From Cyclobacterium jeungdonense (GTDB lineage: Bacteria; Bacteroidota; Bacteroidia; Cytophagales; Cyclobacteriaceae): a stretch of 64,000 nt of DNA. Below are positions 55,176-64,000 of this stretch, in pieces. The position numbers were made by a program, and so were the translations under genes. The stretch covers positions 372,001 to 436,000 of the forward strand of contig NZ_WMCD01000001.1 in NCBI RefSeq assembly GCF_010994275.1, given 5' to 3'. The notes below the pieces were generated by a model that made no database searches, was not told where the DNA came from, and worked only from the letters and a program-made list of their open reading frames with translations. Each line of letters starts with the position of its first letter. The first letter of the stretch is position 1.

Positions 55176-56627
55176 ATGATTCACTACAAGGCCATTTTAA
55201 AAGTAATGGGAGGGTTGATGATGCTTCTGGGCGTCCTGATGTTTCCCAGTATCGCCTTTTCTTATTATTACCAAAGTGGTGATGAGATTACCTTGATAGG
55301 TTCGGCTTTGATTTGTTTGGCAGTGGGGGGTACTTTTTTTTACTCGTTTGCCAATCAGGACCAAAATATCCGCAAACGGGAAGGGTACATGATCGTAGCG
55401 ATGAGCTGGATTATTATGTCCGTGTTTGGCATGATGCCTTATATTTTTAGTGGAAGCATTCCGGTGGTTACAGATGCTATTTTTGAAACCGTTTCTGGTT
55501 TTACTACTACAGGTGCCTCCATCCTCACCGATATAGAGCGTCTCCCTGCGGGAATTTTGCTTTGGAGAAGCATGACCCAATGGATCGGAGGCTTGGGTAT
55601 TATCGTATTGACGGTAGCCATCTTCCCGCTTTTGGGCATCGGGGGGATTGAGCTGTTTGTAGCCGAATCTCCCGGACCTACTTCAGATAAGGTGCATCCA
55701 CGAATCAGGGAAACGGCCAAGCGACTTTGGTTTATCTACGTTGGGTTGACCATTGTTCTGGTTGGCTTGTATTACCTGGAGGGTATGTCCTTTTTCGATG
55801 CTATGAATCATTCCCTAACGACCATGTCTACCGGCGGTTTTTCGACTAAAAATGCCAGTATGTCCTATTTTGAAAGTCCCATCATACAATATACCGCCAT
55901 CCTATTTATGTTTCTGGCTGGGACCAACTTTACCCTTCTTTATTTCGCCTTCAAAGGGAGGTTTAGCAGGATTTGGGCCAGCGATGAATTCAGGGCTTAT
56001 TTTATTTCATTAAGCGTGTTGGTTGTCGGCATCGCAGGTGCAATTTATTACCTGGTCCCGGGGAACATCGAAAAAATATTTCGGGATGCCATGTTTCAGG
56101 TGGTTTCCCTAATAACCACGACAGGGTATGTTACAGCAGATTACACGGCCTACAGCAATGGCTTAACCATTATATTTTTCATGATGTTGTTTATGGGGGC
56201 CTGTGCAGGATCTACCGCCGGAAGTATTAAATTTATTCGCCACCTGACATTTGTTAAAAACTCTACCCTGGAATTCAAACGGATTGTACACCCACGTGCT
56301 GTGGTTCCCTTAAAGATCAACGGTGAGCGGGTTACCGGTAAGATCATTACCCACATTATGAATTTTTTGTTGCTATACCTGATGATTTTTGTCTTGGGGT
56401 CGATTGTAATGTCCATGGCCGGATACGATATGATCACTTCCTTTGGCGCAGTGGCGACTTCTCTGGGGAACGTAGGACCAGGAATCGGCAGGGTGGGCCC
56501 CGTAGATAATTTTGCCTTTCTCTCCCCTTTTGCGAAATTATTCCTTAGCTTTTTGATGTTATTGGGAAGGTTGGAATTATTTACCATATTAGTGCTTTTC
56601 ACGCCTTATTTCTGGCGCGCCAATTAA
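55176..56627 (+). CDS. trkH: TrkH, potassium channel-like uptake subunit
   Basis: A 483-residue inner-membrane protein of the Trk/Ktr superfamily with about ten hydrophobic segments. The four pore loops are recognisable: ETVSGFTTTGASIL, NHSLTTMSTGGFSTKN, VSLITTTGYVTADYT and AVATSLGNVGPGIG. Each has the central Gly of the K+ filter. It pairs with TrkA just upstream for K+ uptake and osmoadaptation, which fits the osmolyte transporter elsewhere in this window. Confidence 0.94.
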   Translation: MIHYKAILKVMGGLMMLLGVLMFPSIAFSYYYQSGDEITLIGSALICLAVGGTFFYSFANQDQNIRKREGYMIVAMSWIIMSVFGMMPYIFSGSIPVVTDAIFETVSGFTTTGASILTDIERLPAGILLWRSMTQWIGGLGIIVLTVAIFPLLGIGGIELFVAESPGPTSDKVHPRIRETAKRLWFIYVGLTIVLVGLYYLEGMSFFDAMNHSLTTMSTGGFSTKNASMSYFESPIIQYTAILFMFLAGTNFTLLYFAFKGRFSRIWASDEFRAYFISLSVLVVGIAGAIYYLVPGNIEKIFRDAMFQVVSLITTTGYVTADYTAYSNGLTIIFFMMLFMGACAGSTAGSIKFIRHLTFVKNSTLEFKRIVHPRAVVPLKINGERVTGKIITHIMNFLLLYLMIFVLGSIVMSMAGYDMITSFGAVATSLGNVGPGIGRVGPVDNFAFLSPFAKLFLSFLMLLGRLELFTILVLFTPYFWRAN

Positions 56628-56641
56628 CCTCAATTTTGCTT

Positions 56642-57403
56642 ATGACTCCCACAGTAATTGCTGTTTTTACTGCTGAAGAATTGGGTTTTAAAGGGAACCC
56701 GGCTGCAGTACTGCTATCAAAAAGCAGGCTTTCAGATAATGAAATGCAGGAACAGGCCCAAAAAATCGGAATGCCCGCCACCTCCTTTCTATTTGAAGAT
56801 AGAGAAGGCAATTACCGGGTTCGCTGGTTTGCTCCCGACGAGGAAATTGGTCTTTGTGGCCACGGAGCTGCCGCTGCAGGTATTTTTTTGGCGAAGGAAA
56901 CCGGTAAGGAAAAAATCACCTTACAATATGGCGGAGGTGAGATTAGCGTAAAACTGAAAGGTAATACTTTTTTCATGACCTTGGAGGGTATTCCGGTGAT
57001 GGAGCGAATAGTTGCGCCTCAGGCAATAGAAGATGGATTGAAAATTCCAATTCTTGAAATGTACATTACGGAAAACAAACACCTGATCGTATCCGATTCG
57101 GAAGCATCCGTCGCTCAAATGAAGCCAGATTTTGCCCGGTTGCGACAATCTTCTATTTTCGGCTATGCGGTAACCGCGTTGGGAGATCGGGTTGATTTCG
57201 TGAGTCGCACCCTGGTGCCTCATGTACAGCAATTGGAGGATCATGCCACAGGTTCTTCTCATGCCCTCCTGGTACCTTACTGGGCAGCAAAGCTGGGTAA
57301 AAAAAGGATGGAATCGTATCAGCTAAGTCCCAGGGGAGGGCGGTTTTTTTCCGAATTGATAAAGGATAAGGTAGTGCTTTCTGGAAACTTTGAAATGGAA
57401 TAG
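56642..57403 (+). CDS. PhzF-family isomerase-like protein lacking the usual catalytic Glu
   Basis: A 253-residue PhzF-fold protein: two-lobed, with GFKGNPAAVLL, VRWFAPDEEIGLCGHGAAAAG and DHATGSSHALLVPYW. In known PhzF enzymes the catalytic Glu sits in a NLSETVF-type motif; the equivalent here is GMPATSF (Ala46), so the usual acid-base residue is absent. It may have lost isomerase activity or use another residue. ATG 56642 is used. It follows trkH by 14 bases and probably shares the transcript by chance of position. Confidence 0.85.
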   Translation: MTPTVIAVFTAEELGFKGNPAAVLLSKSRLSDNEMQEQAQKIGMPATSFLFEDREGNYRVRWFAPDEEIGLCGHGAAAAGIFLAKETGKEKITLQYGGGEISVKLKGNTFFMTLEGIPVMERIVAPQAIEDGLKIPILEMYITENKHLIVSDSEASVAQMKPDFARLRQSSIFGYAVTALGDRVDFVSRTLVPHVQQLEDHATGSSHALLVPYWAAKLGKKRMESYQLSPRGGRFFSELIKDKVVLSGNFEME

Positions 57404-57585
57404 GGGTTTTATGACAGGATGTCAGTACAAAAATCTAAGCTTTGACTATTTAAACATTAGATGGGAATATTTCAATTAAATCCTATTTTCCGGTTTTTTC
57501 CATAGAATTTTTTTTCGCTGGTATAATTATTGCTTTTTTATTTTGCAAAGTTTTTTAAACCAACAAGTAACATAATTTATAAAAC

Positions 57586-58410
57586 ATGGAATACCGGAAG
57601 GTTCTCATCAAATACGGTGGGAATGCAATGATAAATGAGGAGTTGAAACTTGCTATCGCACAGAAAATAAAATCCCTGCAAGATCATGGCAGCCAGGTGA
57701 TTCTAGTCCATGGAGGAGGTCCTTTTATCAACAAATCACTGGAAGAGGCAGGAATAAAAACACAATTTTTTGACGGCCATCGGCACACTAGTACGGAAGC
57801 CTTGCGCTGTATTGAAAAGACCCTGAAAGGAGAAGTGAACAGTTCCCTGGTTAACTTGCTTAACAAACAGGGTCTAAAAGCCGTGGGCTTGTCTGGAAAA
57901 GACGGCCAATTAGCCATCGCCCAAAAAAGATGGCACCAGGCTAAAAATGAGAAGGGTGAAGAAACCCGGTTTGACCTCGGGCAGGTGGGCGATGTAAAAG
58001 TGGTCAATTCAAAACTACCTGAACTACTTCTAGAAAACGGCTTCACCCCCGTTGTCACCTGTATTGCCTCGGATGAGTCAGGCAATGATTACAATATTAA
58101 TGGAGACGTATTTGCCGGTAAAATTGCTGCCGCACTGAAAGTAGATGCGTATATTGTGCTTACTGATGTGGATGGGTTGTATTTGGATTTTCCAGATCCG
58201 GCTTCCATATTGAAAGAAGTGAAGGTAAAAGACATGGCTTCTTATTTTGGCGATGTCATTAAAGGAGGTATGATCCCCAAAATCGAATCCTGCCTTGGAG
58301 CTGTGGAGGCAGGAGTTAGAAAAGCCGTCATTCTGAACGGCACTCAGCCAGACCAAATTTCAGACTACATTATCAATCATCAATCGATAGGAACAACCAT
58401 AACTCAATAA
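57586..58410 (+). CDS. argB: Acetylglutamate kinase
   Basis: A 274-residue amino acid kinase: KVLIKYGGNAM (phosphate-binding Lys/Gly), VHGGGPFINK, FFDGHRHTST (where the family norm has RVT), VGLSGKDGQL, TPVVTCIA and DVDGLY, IKGGMIPKIESC. It phosphorylates N-acetylglutamate, the second step of arginine synthesis. It is the first gene of argB-argD-argC-argJ, with 180 bases of AT-rich upstream DNA (57404-57585) that probably holds the promoter. No ArgR box was identified. Confidence 0.93.
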   Translation: MEYRKVLIKYGGNAMINEELKLAIAQKIKSLQDHGSQVILVHGGGPFINKSLEEAGIKTQFFDGHRHTSTEALRCIEKTLKGEVNSSLVNLLNKQGLKAVGLSGKDGQLAIAQKRWHQAKNEKGEETRFDLGQVGDVKVVNSKLPELLLENGFTPVVTCIASDESGNDYNINGDVFAGKIAAALKVDAYIVLTDVDGLYLDFPDPASILKEVKVKDMASYFGDVIKGGMIPKIESCLGAVEAGVRKAVILNGTQPDQISDYIINHQSIGTTITQ

Positions 58411-58412
58411 AC

Positions 58413-59612
58413 ATGCAAATTTCCAACGAATATTTATATGAGGAGGACAAAAAATATTACTTACCCACCTTCAAACGCTTTCCTCTGGCTCTGATTAAAG
58501 GCAAAGGAAGCAGGGTTTGGGATGCAGATGGAAACGAATACATAGATATGCTGGCTGGAATAGCTGTAAATAATGTCGGCCACTGTCATCCCAAAGTCGT
58601 GCGGGCCATACAAGATCAGGCAGCTGAACTGATCCACATCTCCAATTTTTTTGTCAGCCCACCGCAGGTAGCTTTAAGCAAACTGCTGGTAGATCTTAGC
58701 CGTCTTGAGCATGTTTTTTTAAGTAATAGTGGTGCAGAATCGGTAGAAGGTGCCATAAAAATAGCCCGAAAATACGCTTCCAAACATGGTAGAGGGGGAG
58801 ATATAATCTCCATGAAAAATTCCTTTCATGGCAGAACGCTCGCTACTATCGCCACCGGACAGAAAAAATACCAAAAAGGATTCGCACCCATCCCTACAGG
58901 TTTTGTACAGGTCGATTTCAATGATATCCAGGCATTGGAGGCAGCCATCACAATGGATACAGCGGCTGTTATCCTGGAACCGGTGCAGGGAGAAGGGGGT
59001 ATTATCCCGGCTCAAAAAGAATATTTGCAGGCAGTCAGAAAACTATGCGATGAAAAAGACGTGTTACTGATTTTCGATGAGATCCAATGTGGAATTGGGA
59101 GAACTGGACATTTCTTTGCAAAAGACCATTACGGCGTGCAACCCGATATAATGACCCTTGCAAAAGGATTGGGCGGAGGAACGCCGATAGGGGCTTTTCT
59201 CTGCAATAAAAAAGTAGGAGAGGCCATCGATTTTGGAGACCATGGAACCACTTTCGGCGGAAATCCCCTGACCTCTGCTGCAGCCCTGGCGACGATCAAA
59301 GCCATCATGGACGAAAACCTGATCCAGGCGGCCCATGACAAAGGCAATTGGCTAATGGGCATCATTCGATCCTGGGCCAAAGAACACCCCATGATCCAGG
59401 AAGTTCGGGGTCTTGGATTAATGATCGGGATTCAATTAGATCGCCCGGCAGCTCCCCTGGTAAAAGCCCTAATGGATCAAGGAGTCATTGCCAACGCCAC
59501 TGCCGAGTCGGTATTGCGTTTGGTCCCTCCCCTGAATATTCCCGAGGAAGACCTGGTAAAGGTCCTGGATAAATTAAAAGCCATCATCAGTTCCATCGAA
59601 AAAAATGAATAA
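58413..59612 (+). CDS. argD: Acetylornithine aminotransferase
   Basis: A 399-residue class III PLP aminotransferase. GSRVWDADGNEYIDMLAGIAVNNVGH, SNSGAESVEGAIKIAR, SFHGRTLATIATGQKKY, LIFDEIQCGIGRTG (Asp contacts the pyridine nitrogen) and the PLP-Lys in MTLAKGLGGGTPIGA are all present. It converts N-acetylglutamate semialdehyde to N-acetylornithine. It begins 2 bases after argB and overlaps argC by 8 bases. Confidence 0.93.
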   Translation: MQISNEYLYEEDKKYYLPTFKRFPLALIKGKGSRVWDADGNEYIDMLAGIAVNNVGHCHPKVVRAIQDQAAELIHISNFFVSPPQVALSKLLVDLSRLEHVFLSNSGAESVEGAIKIARKYASKHGRGGDIISMKNSFHGRTLATIATGQKKYQKGFAPIPTGFVQVDFNDIQALEAAITMDTAAVILEPVQGEGGIIPAQKEYLQAVRKLCDEKDVLLIFDEIQCGIGRTGHFFAKDHYGVQPDIMTLAKGLGGGTPIGAFLCNKKVGEAIDFGDHGTTFGGNPLTSAAALATIKAIMDENLIQAAHDKGNWLMGIIRSWAKEHPMIQEVRGLGLMIGIQLDRPAAPLVKALMDQGVIANATAESVLRLVPPLNIPEEDLVKVLDKLKAIISSIEKNE

Positions 59613-60651
59613 TAAAAATTATCAAATAGGCATTATAGGGGCTTCCGGCTATACGGGCTCTGAGCTCGCCCGCATTCTGATCAACCATCCTCAAACAGAC
59701 ATTGTTGCGATCACCTCGGAATCCCACAAGGGCAAGAAATTTTCAGACTTACATGGGCAGTTTTCAGGCATTGTAGATATGGAGCTGGTAAGTGCGGACC
59801 AGTTGGATGTAACAGGATTGGATGTATTGTTTCTAGCGCTTCCCCATGGGGTTTCCATGGAATTTGTTAAGCGATGGAAGGAATCCGGAATCAAAATCAT
59901 CGACCTATCTGGCGATTTTAGGCTTTCCAGTCCTGAAATATACGAGGTGTGGTACAAAAAAGACCATACCTATCCGGAAGGCTTTGATACGGCGGTTTAT
60001 GGAATGCCTGAGTTGCATGCGGAAGCTATTAAAAAGGCCAAATTGGTAGCCAATCCCGGTTGCTATCCCACGGCCTCCATACTTAGCCTTGCACCGCTAT
60101 TTCGTTCCAAACTAGGGATAGATCCCGATGGAGCCATCATCGATGCGAAATCGGGTATCACAGGTGCGGGAATAAAAGCCAGCAACACCACTCACTTTTC
60201 CAATGTGAATGATAATTTCAAGGCATATGGTATTGGGAGTCACCGGCATACCGTTGAAATTCAGGAACAGCTTTCGTTTTTAGTGAAAAAATCGGTTAAT
60301 TTACAATTTACCCCCCATTTATTACCCGTGGACAGGGGGATATTGGCAACTTCCTACCTGAAAATAGAAAAGGAAATGTCTCAGAAAAAACTGGATGCGA
60401 TGTATCTGGATTTTTATCGGGACAAGCCTTTCGTTCGAATCAGGAAGCAGGCTCCTTCCATTAAAGATGTAAGGGGTAGTAATTATGCGGATGTATTTCC
60501 ATTTTGGGATGCCAGAACAAACCGGGCTATCATTATCTCCGCAATTGATAACCTGGTGAAGGGTGCTGCGGGACAAGCAGTTCACAACATGAACCTGATG
60601 TTGGGATTGGAAGAATCCATGGGATTGCATCAGGTGCCCATGCAACCATAA
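59605..60651 (+). CDS. argC: N-acetyl-gamma-glutamyl-phosphate reductase
   Basis: A 348-residue dehydrogenase: YQIGIIGASGYTGSELARIL (NADP-binding), LALPHGVSM, DLSGDFRL, catalytic Cys153 in ANPGCYPTA, and HRHTVEIQEQL. It reduces the ArgB product. It overlaps argD by 8 bases and lies 13 bases before argJ, so all four genes form one operon. Confidence 0.95.
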   Translation: MNNKNYQIGIIGASGYTGSELARILINHPQTDIVAITSESHKGKKFSDLHGQFSGIVDMELVSADQLDVTGLDVLFLALPHGVSMEFVKRWKESGIKIIDLSGDFRLSSPEIYEVWYKKDHTYPEGFDTAVYGMPELHAEAIKKAKLVANPGCYPTASILSLAPLFRSKLGIDPDGAIIDAKSGITGAGIKASNTTHFSNVNDNFKAYGIGSHRHTVEIQEQLSFLVKKSVNLQFTPHLLPVDRGILATSYLKIEKEMSQKKLDAMYLDFYRDKPFVRIRKQAPSIKDVRGSNYADVFPFWDARTNRAIIISAIDNLVKGAAGQAVHNMNLMLGLEESMGLHQVPMQP

Positions 60652-60664
60652 ACGAAAAGTTGAT

Positions 60665-61876
60665 ATGATCAAAAATATTACCAGTGTAAAAGGAATTAAA
60701 TGTTGGGGTGCACATTCCGGCATCAAGTCCATGCGTCGGGATCTGGCCATTATCTATTCGGAAGTACCCGCCGCAGCCGCAGCTACCCTTACTCAAAATA
60801 AGGTTCAGGCAGAACCGATAAAGGTTACTAAGAGAAATCTTAAAAACAACAGAGCCCAGGTGATCGTCTGTAATGCCGGAAATGCAAACGCCTGTACCGG
60901 AGAGCAAGGAAGAAGAGGTGCTGAAGCCATGGCAACCACCATTGCGGAAGCCTTGTCCATTTCTCCAGATGATGTGATTGTCGCGTCTACGGGGCTAATT
61001 GGTGAGCCCTTCCCAACAGAGGATGTAATTGAAGGAATCAAAAGCACTGTTCCCAAATTATCCAATGATGGCAAGGCAGGATCTTTTTTGGCCAACGCGA
61101 TTTTAACGACCGATACCTTTGCGAAAGAAGGATTTGTGGATTTTGAATGGGAAGGTAACACCATCGCCATAGGTGGTGTGGCCAAAGGATCGGGAATGAT
61201 CCATCCTAATATGGCTACCATGCTTTGTTTTTTGGCTACGGATATCGACATCGAGGAAAAACTTCTTCAAAAGACCCTAAAATATTGCGTGGACCGTTCC
61301 TTTAATATGATTACTGTAGATGGGGACACTTCTACCAACGATATGGTCGCTATCCTGGCAAATGGGATGGCGGGTAATAAAAAGGTTACGAATGAAAATG
61401 ATCCGCTTTTTCTTAAATTCAAAGAAAAACTGCAGGAGCTGTTGATTCATTTGGCGAAATTAATCGTCTCAGACGGGGAGGGCGCTTCCAAATTTGTTGA
61501 ATACAAAGTTTCCAAAGCGATTTCAGAGAACGTTGCCATGAAGTTGGTAAGGGCCATTTCGGATTCAACGCTTGTAAAAACAGCCATGTTTGGTCGTGAT
61601 CCTAATTGGGGAAGAATTATCGCAGCTTGTGGGAATGCGGGGATTAACTTTAATTACAAGAAGGCCAATCTGTACCTTGGAGATGCGAATAATCAAGTTT
61701 TGGTGCTTCAAAGAGGAACACCAACCGAATTCGATAAAAATTACATGAAAAAGTTGCTTAGGGAATCACATATAAAAATTAATGTGGAGCTCAATACTGG
61801 AAAACAGGAAGCAACAGGTTGGGGATCGGATCTTACGACCGATTACGTTATGTTTAATTCGGTATACACGACCTGA
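60665..61876 (+). CDS. argJ: Glutamate N-acetyltransferase / ornithine acetyltransferase
   Basis: A 403-residue ArgJ. The self-cleavage site is HPNMATML, giving beta-chain nucleophile Thr185 after Ala184. The oxyanion pair is in VASTGLIGEP. GRDPNWGRI and the C-terminal GSDLTTDYV are conserved. ArgJ recycles the acetyl group from N-acetylornithine. It confirms that this organism uses the acetylated cyclic route, unlike Bacteroides species that use succinylated intermediates. Last gene of the operon, followed by a strong hairpin. Confidence 0.95.
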   Translation: MIKNITSVKGIKCWGAHSGIKSMRRDLAIIYSEVPAAAAATLTQNKVQAEPIKVTKRNLKNNRAQVIVCNAGNANACTGEQGRRGAEAMATTIAEALSISPDDVIVASTGLIGEPFPTEDVIEGIKSTVPKLSNDGKAGSFLANAILTTDTFAKEGFVDFEWEGNTIAIGGVAKGSGMIHPNMATMLCFLATDIDIEEKLLQKTLKYCVDRSFNMITVDGDTSTNDMVAILANGMAGNKKVTNENDPLFLKFKEKLQELLIHLAKLIVSDGEGASKFVEYKVSKAISENVAMKLVRAISDSTLVKTAMFGRDPNWGRIIAACGNAGINFNYKKANLYLGDANNQVLVLQRGTPTEFDKNYMKKLLRESHIKINVELNTGKQEATGWGSDLTTDYVMFNSVYTT

Positions 61877-61895
61877 TACGTTCGTATTTGGTAAA

Positions 61896-61946
61896 AAAAG
61901 GCCGGGGGAGGCAGGGATATACATCCCCTGCCTCCCCCGGCCTTTT
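61896..61946. terminator. Strong bidirectional rho-independent terminator
   Basis: AAAAGGCCGGGGGAGGCAGG (61896-61915) pairs perfectly with CCTGCCTCCCCCGGCCTTTT (61927-61946), with a 20-base stem and short loop (the loop can pair further). The flanking A and T tracts give a T tail on either strand. It separates argJ (+) from the convergent barrel gene (-). Confidence 0.9.
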
Positions 61947-61966
61947 CTTATGAGACGATGATGGAC

Positions 61967-62512
61967 TTATCTTCCCGTCAGAATGTAAGCGGCCCGAATC
62001 CCCAGCAAACCCAAATGAAAGGGGGAAGGGCCGGCATGTTGGTAGCGCAGACTTAGTTCCAAACTTTCCAAAACGTACCCCAATTCCATTGCAAAAGCAA
62101 ATTCAACCTGGTTTTCAGAATAAGTGATGGGAGCATTTTTAAACCGATTTATTAATAAGGCGCCTCCCAGTTGCGGTTCCAGAAAAAAAGGCTGAAAATT
62201 CAGGCGATAACCAGCAAGTACCGGGATCAGGTGCAAACTGAGATTTTCTCCGGCAGGTAGCGGGGCATCAATGGGGAAATAAAGGTAGTTTCCAGTCAGT
62301 GAAAGCTGCCCCGTACTGCTGCCTTCCATAAGTCCTTTTACAGAGGCGCCAAAACCTGCTGGAAATTGATTTTGGTAGTAGTCATTTAAGGTGATTCCCG
62401 CATCGAATCCCAGGTTGATTTGAAAATTCCCTTGTTGGGCCAGGCTTTGGAAGGAAAGGAATATAATAAACATTCCAATGAAAGTGGTTTTGATCATGTT
62501 TTCAACGTTCAT
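61967..62512 (-). CDS. Small exported beta-barrel protein
   Basis: A 181-residue protein with a signal peptide (cleavage after SLAQ, about residue 26; the start could be Met6, 62497). The mature part has about eight alternating strands (FQINLGFDAGITLND, LSLTGNYLYFPI, LHLIPVLAGYRL, FFLEPQLGGALLI, VEFAFAMELGYVL, LELSLRYQH, HLGLLGIRAAYIL), which suggests an eight-stranded outer-membrane barrel. Function unknown. It has its own promoter region in 62513-62684, shared divergently with the next gene. Confidence 0.7.
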   Translation of the reverse strand: MNVENMIKTTFIGMFIIFLSFQSLAQQGNFQINLGFDAGITLNDYYQNQFPAGFGASVKGLMEGSSTGQLSLTGNYLYFPIDAPLPAGENLSLHLIPVLAGYRLNFQPFFLEPQLGGALLINRFKNAPITYSENQVEFAFAMELGYVLESLELSLRYQHAGPSPFHLGLLGIRAAYILTGR

Positions 62513-62684
62513 TTTAAAAAAAGATGATCGGATTCGAAGATAAGAAATATTAGGTGATTAGTCCTTATAGACCTACGAATATTGAATTCGGGCCAAAGCT
62601 GACGGATTTGTTTAAATCGTCGGCCATGCATGCCGGATTTTTGGAAAAAAGTTATAAATTAAAGCGTTTTGTAGCTAATTCACC

Positions 62685-64000
62685 ATGCCTCAAGCCCGGA
62701 ATACCTTTATTGGATGGATTGTATTGATCGGTATTTTTTCTTCTTGTACCCAGGATCGGAAAAATTCCGAATCCCTTTGGGAAGTTCCTGAGAGTGCCCA
62801 AAGACGCTCCGACCCCTTACCTGTATCTGAGACGCATTTAATGGAGGGACGGCAACTTTTTCAACTGTATTGTGAATCGTGCCACGGAGCATCTGGTAGA
62901 GGAGATGGGGCAGCGGGGCAGGCCATGGGGAGTCAACCAGCAGATTTGCATTCTGATCCCGTTCAATCTCAGTCCGATGGCGTGTTGTTTTATAAAATTT
63001 CGGAAGGGAGGGGGATAATGCCTTCCTTCAAAGAGATAATGACCGAAAAGCAACGCTGGCAACTGGTACGCCATTTACGAAATTTAGGAAATACCCAGAC
63101 TGTAGCCGATTCCACCAATATCCCCCAACCACTGGTACCAGAACTTTCAATAACACGATGGGCAAAAGTAGCACCCCGAGCTGTCCGTATTTGGGAGAGC
63201 CGTAATGGCAACTACCTCTGGTATGCCACTTTGCGAGGTGAAGTTTATCGATTATCAATCGAATTTCCACAGGTATCTGAAAAAATGCTTGACGTCGAAG
63301 CGCACGGTATTCCGCGTTTGCAGGGAGCTACCATGTGGAACGACACGCTTTATTTAAGTGGAAATACGCCGTTGAACGAGGGTAAAGGGACAGCGGGTCG
63401 AATGATACGTGTTTTTTGGAACGACGAGGGGGATAGGATAGAGGAGGTTGTTTTTACGACGGAAACCTACGGAACGACTAATACGCCTTTTGATCACGGA
63501 TGGTCCGCCCTACAGGTAAGCCAGGACGGTCAATCTATCTATGTGGTCAGCGGAAGCCGCACGGACCATGGAGAGGTTCAGGATAACCTGGGTGCCTATC
63601 CCTATTCCCGAGACGAAGCCCTCACGGCAAAAATATTTGAAATACCGATTCAAAGTAAGAAGCTTTTTCTACCTAACGATTTGGAAAAACTAAAAGCGAT
63701 GGGGGTGCTCTTCGCTGAAGGCATTCGTAATGCCTACGATTTGGCCCTGGATAAGCAAGGACGGTTATTCGCTGTAGTCAATTCCGGAGACTACGATCAG
63801 AATGAAGATATGTTTTGGGTCCAAAAAGGTCGGCATTACGGGTATCCCTGGATGATGGGCGGCTTGCTTACGCCGCAGCAGTTTGAGGATTGGAGACCGG
63901 ATCCAACTACCGACCCTTTTCTAAATCAGGGAGCGGCCGCATGGCCAGATGATTTTTACAATGATCCGGACTTTCCGGAGGTACCCGAGGGAGTTACTTT
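62685..64000 (+). CDS. Cytochrome c / sorbosone-dehydrogenase-like lipoprotein (partial, runs off the right edge)
   Basis: The frame is open from ATG 62685 to the window end (438 residues visible). It has a type II signal (IGIFSSC, Cys21). Residues about 50-125 are a class I cytochrome c with CESCH (Cys63-Cys66-His67) and a likely Met ligand in GIMPSF. Residues from about 145 form a sorbosone/glucose dehydrogenase-like propeller (LQGATMWNDTLYLSG, FAEGIRNAYDLALDKQGRLFAVVNSGD, GRHYGYPWMMGG). The domain order, heme first, is the reverse of the protein at 29920-32853. Probable surface sugar or alcohol oxidation. Confidence 0.88.
   Translation, partial: MPQARNTFIGWIVLIGIFSSCTQDRKNSESLWEVPESAQRRSDPLPVSETHLMEGRQLFQLYCESCHGASGRGDGAAGQAMGSQPADLHSDPVQSQSDGVLFYKISEGRGIMPSFKEIMTEKQRWQLVRHLRNLGNTQTVADSTNIPQPLVPELSITRWAKVAPRAVRIWESRNGNYLWYATLRGEVYRLSIEFPQVSEKMLDVEAHGIPRLQGATMWNDTLYLSGNTPLNEGKGTAGRMIRVFWNDEGDRIEEVVFTTETYGTTNTPFDHGWSALQVSQDGQSIYVVSGSRTDHGEVQDNLGAYPYSRDEALTAKIFEIPIQSKKLFLPNDLEKLKAMGVLFAEGIRNAYDLALDKQGRLFAVVNSGDYDQNEDMFWVQKGRHYGYPWMMGGLLTPQQFEDWRPDPTTDPFLNQGAAAWPDDFYNDPDFPEVPEGVT

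Overview
The window is about 64 kb of a Bacteroidota chromosome, most likely from the Cytophagia (Cyclobacteriaceae-like). The evidence is indirect but consistent: LSxxC-type lipobox lipoproteins, Tat/Sec-exported oxidoreductases, a PVC/Bacteroidetes-type membrane-bound dehydrogenase with HEAT repeats and a heme, an ECF sigma factor followed by a membrane-anchored barrel-like protein, Uma2 proteins, few Shine-Dalgarno sites, and at least one clear Bacteroidetes-type -7 box. No tRNA, rRNA, CRISPR array or phage block was found.

Layout. 1-1.8 kb: two tandem copies of a small cassette (effector-like C-terminal tail plus membrane-anchored small protein), the second frameshifted, followed by a truncated IS4-type transposase. 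1.8-8.2 kb: a LexA/S24-type repressor divergent from imuA-imuB-dnaE2, an inducible translesion mutagenesis cassette. 8.3-11.1 kb: a large lipoprotein plus a radical SAM protein. 11.5-14.0 kb: mlaE-mlaF-mlaD lipid transport operon. 14.2-17.6 kb: DJ-1/PfpI protein, M23 peptidase lipoprotein, an intact Uma2 gene, an internally deleted Uma2 copy and a gene scrap. 17.6-21.6 kb: exported aldo/keto reductase, and a FAD oxidoreductase paired with an SGAT-motif/HEAT-like protein. 21.8-22.4 kb: vapB with a vapC interrupted by one stop codon.

22.9-38.5 kb is a catabolic island without SusC/SusD: sulfatase, alpha/alpha-barrel protein, ThuA-like protein, CE1 esterase, AraD1/FAH-fold enzyme, heme-containing sugar-dehydrogenase-like lipoprotein, ECF sigma factor with its partner, Gfo/Idh/MocA oxidoreductase and two exported xylose-isomerase-like TIM barrels. 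Together these suggest oxidation and breakdown of a sulfated or unusual sugar polymer; the substrate is not visible. 39-51.5 kb: zinc metallopeptidase, esterase lipoprotein, porin-BCCT-UspA operon (osmolyte uptake), NYN protein, histidine kinase, DUF445 protein, EEP nuclease and a PI-PLC/rhodanese fusion. 51.7-57.4 kb: glycogen branching enzyme, trkA-trkH potassium uptake and a PhzF-like gene. 57.6-61.9 kb: argB-argD-argC-argJ, closed by a strong bidirectional terminator against a small barrel protein. The window ends inside a cytochrome c/sorbosone-dehydrogenase-like gene.

The most notable signals are the duplicated effector/immunity-like cassette, the lipoprotein-radical SAM pair, the SGAT-HEAT partner of the FAD oxidoreductase, the PI-PLC-rhodanese fusion, and a dispersed repeat that runs into the start codons of two unrelated genes.
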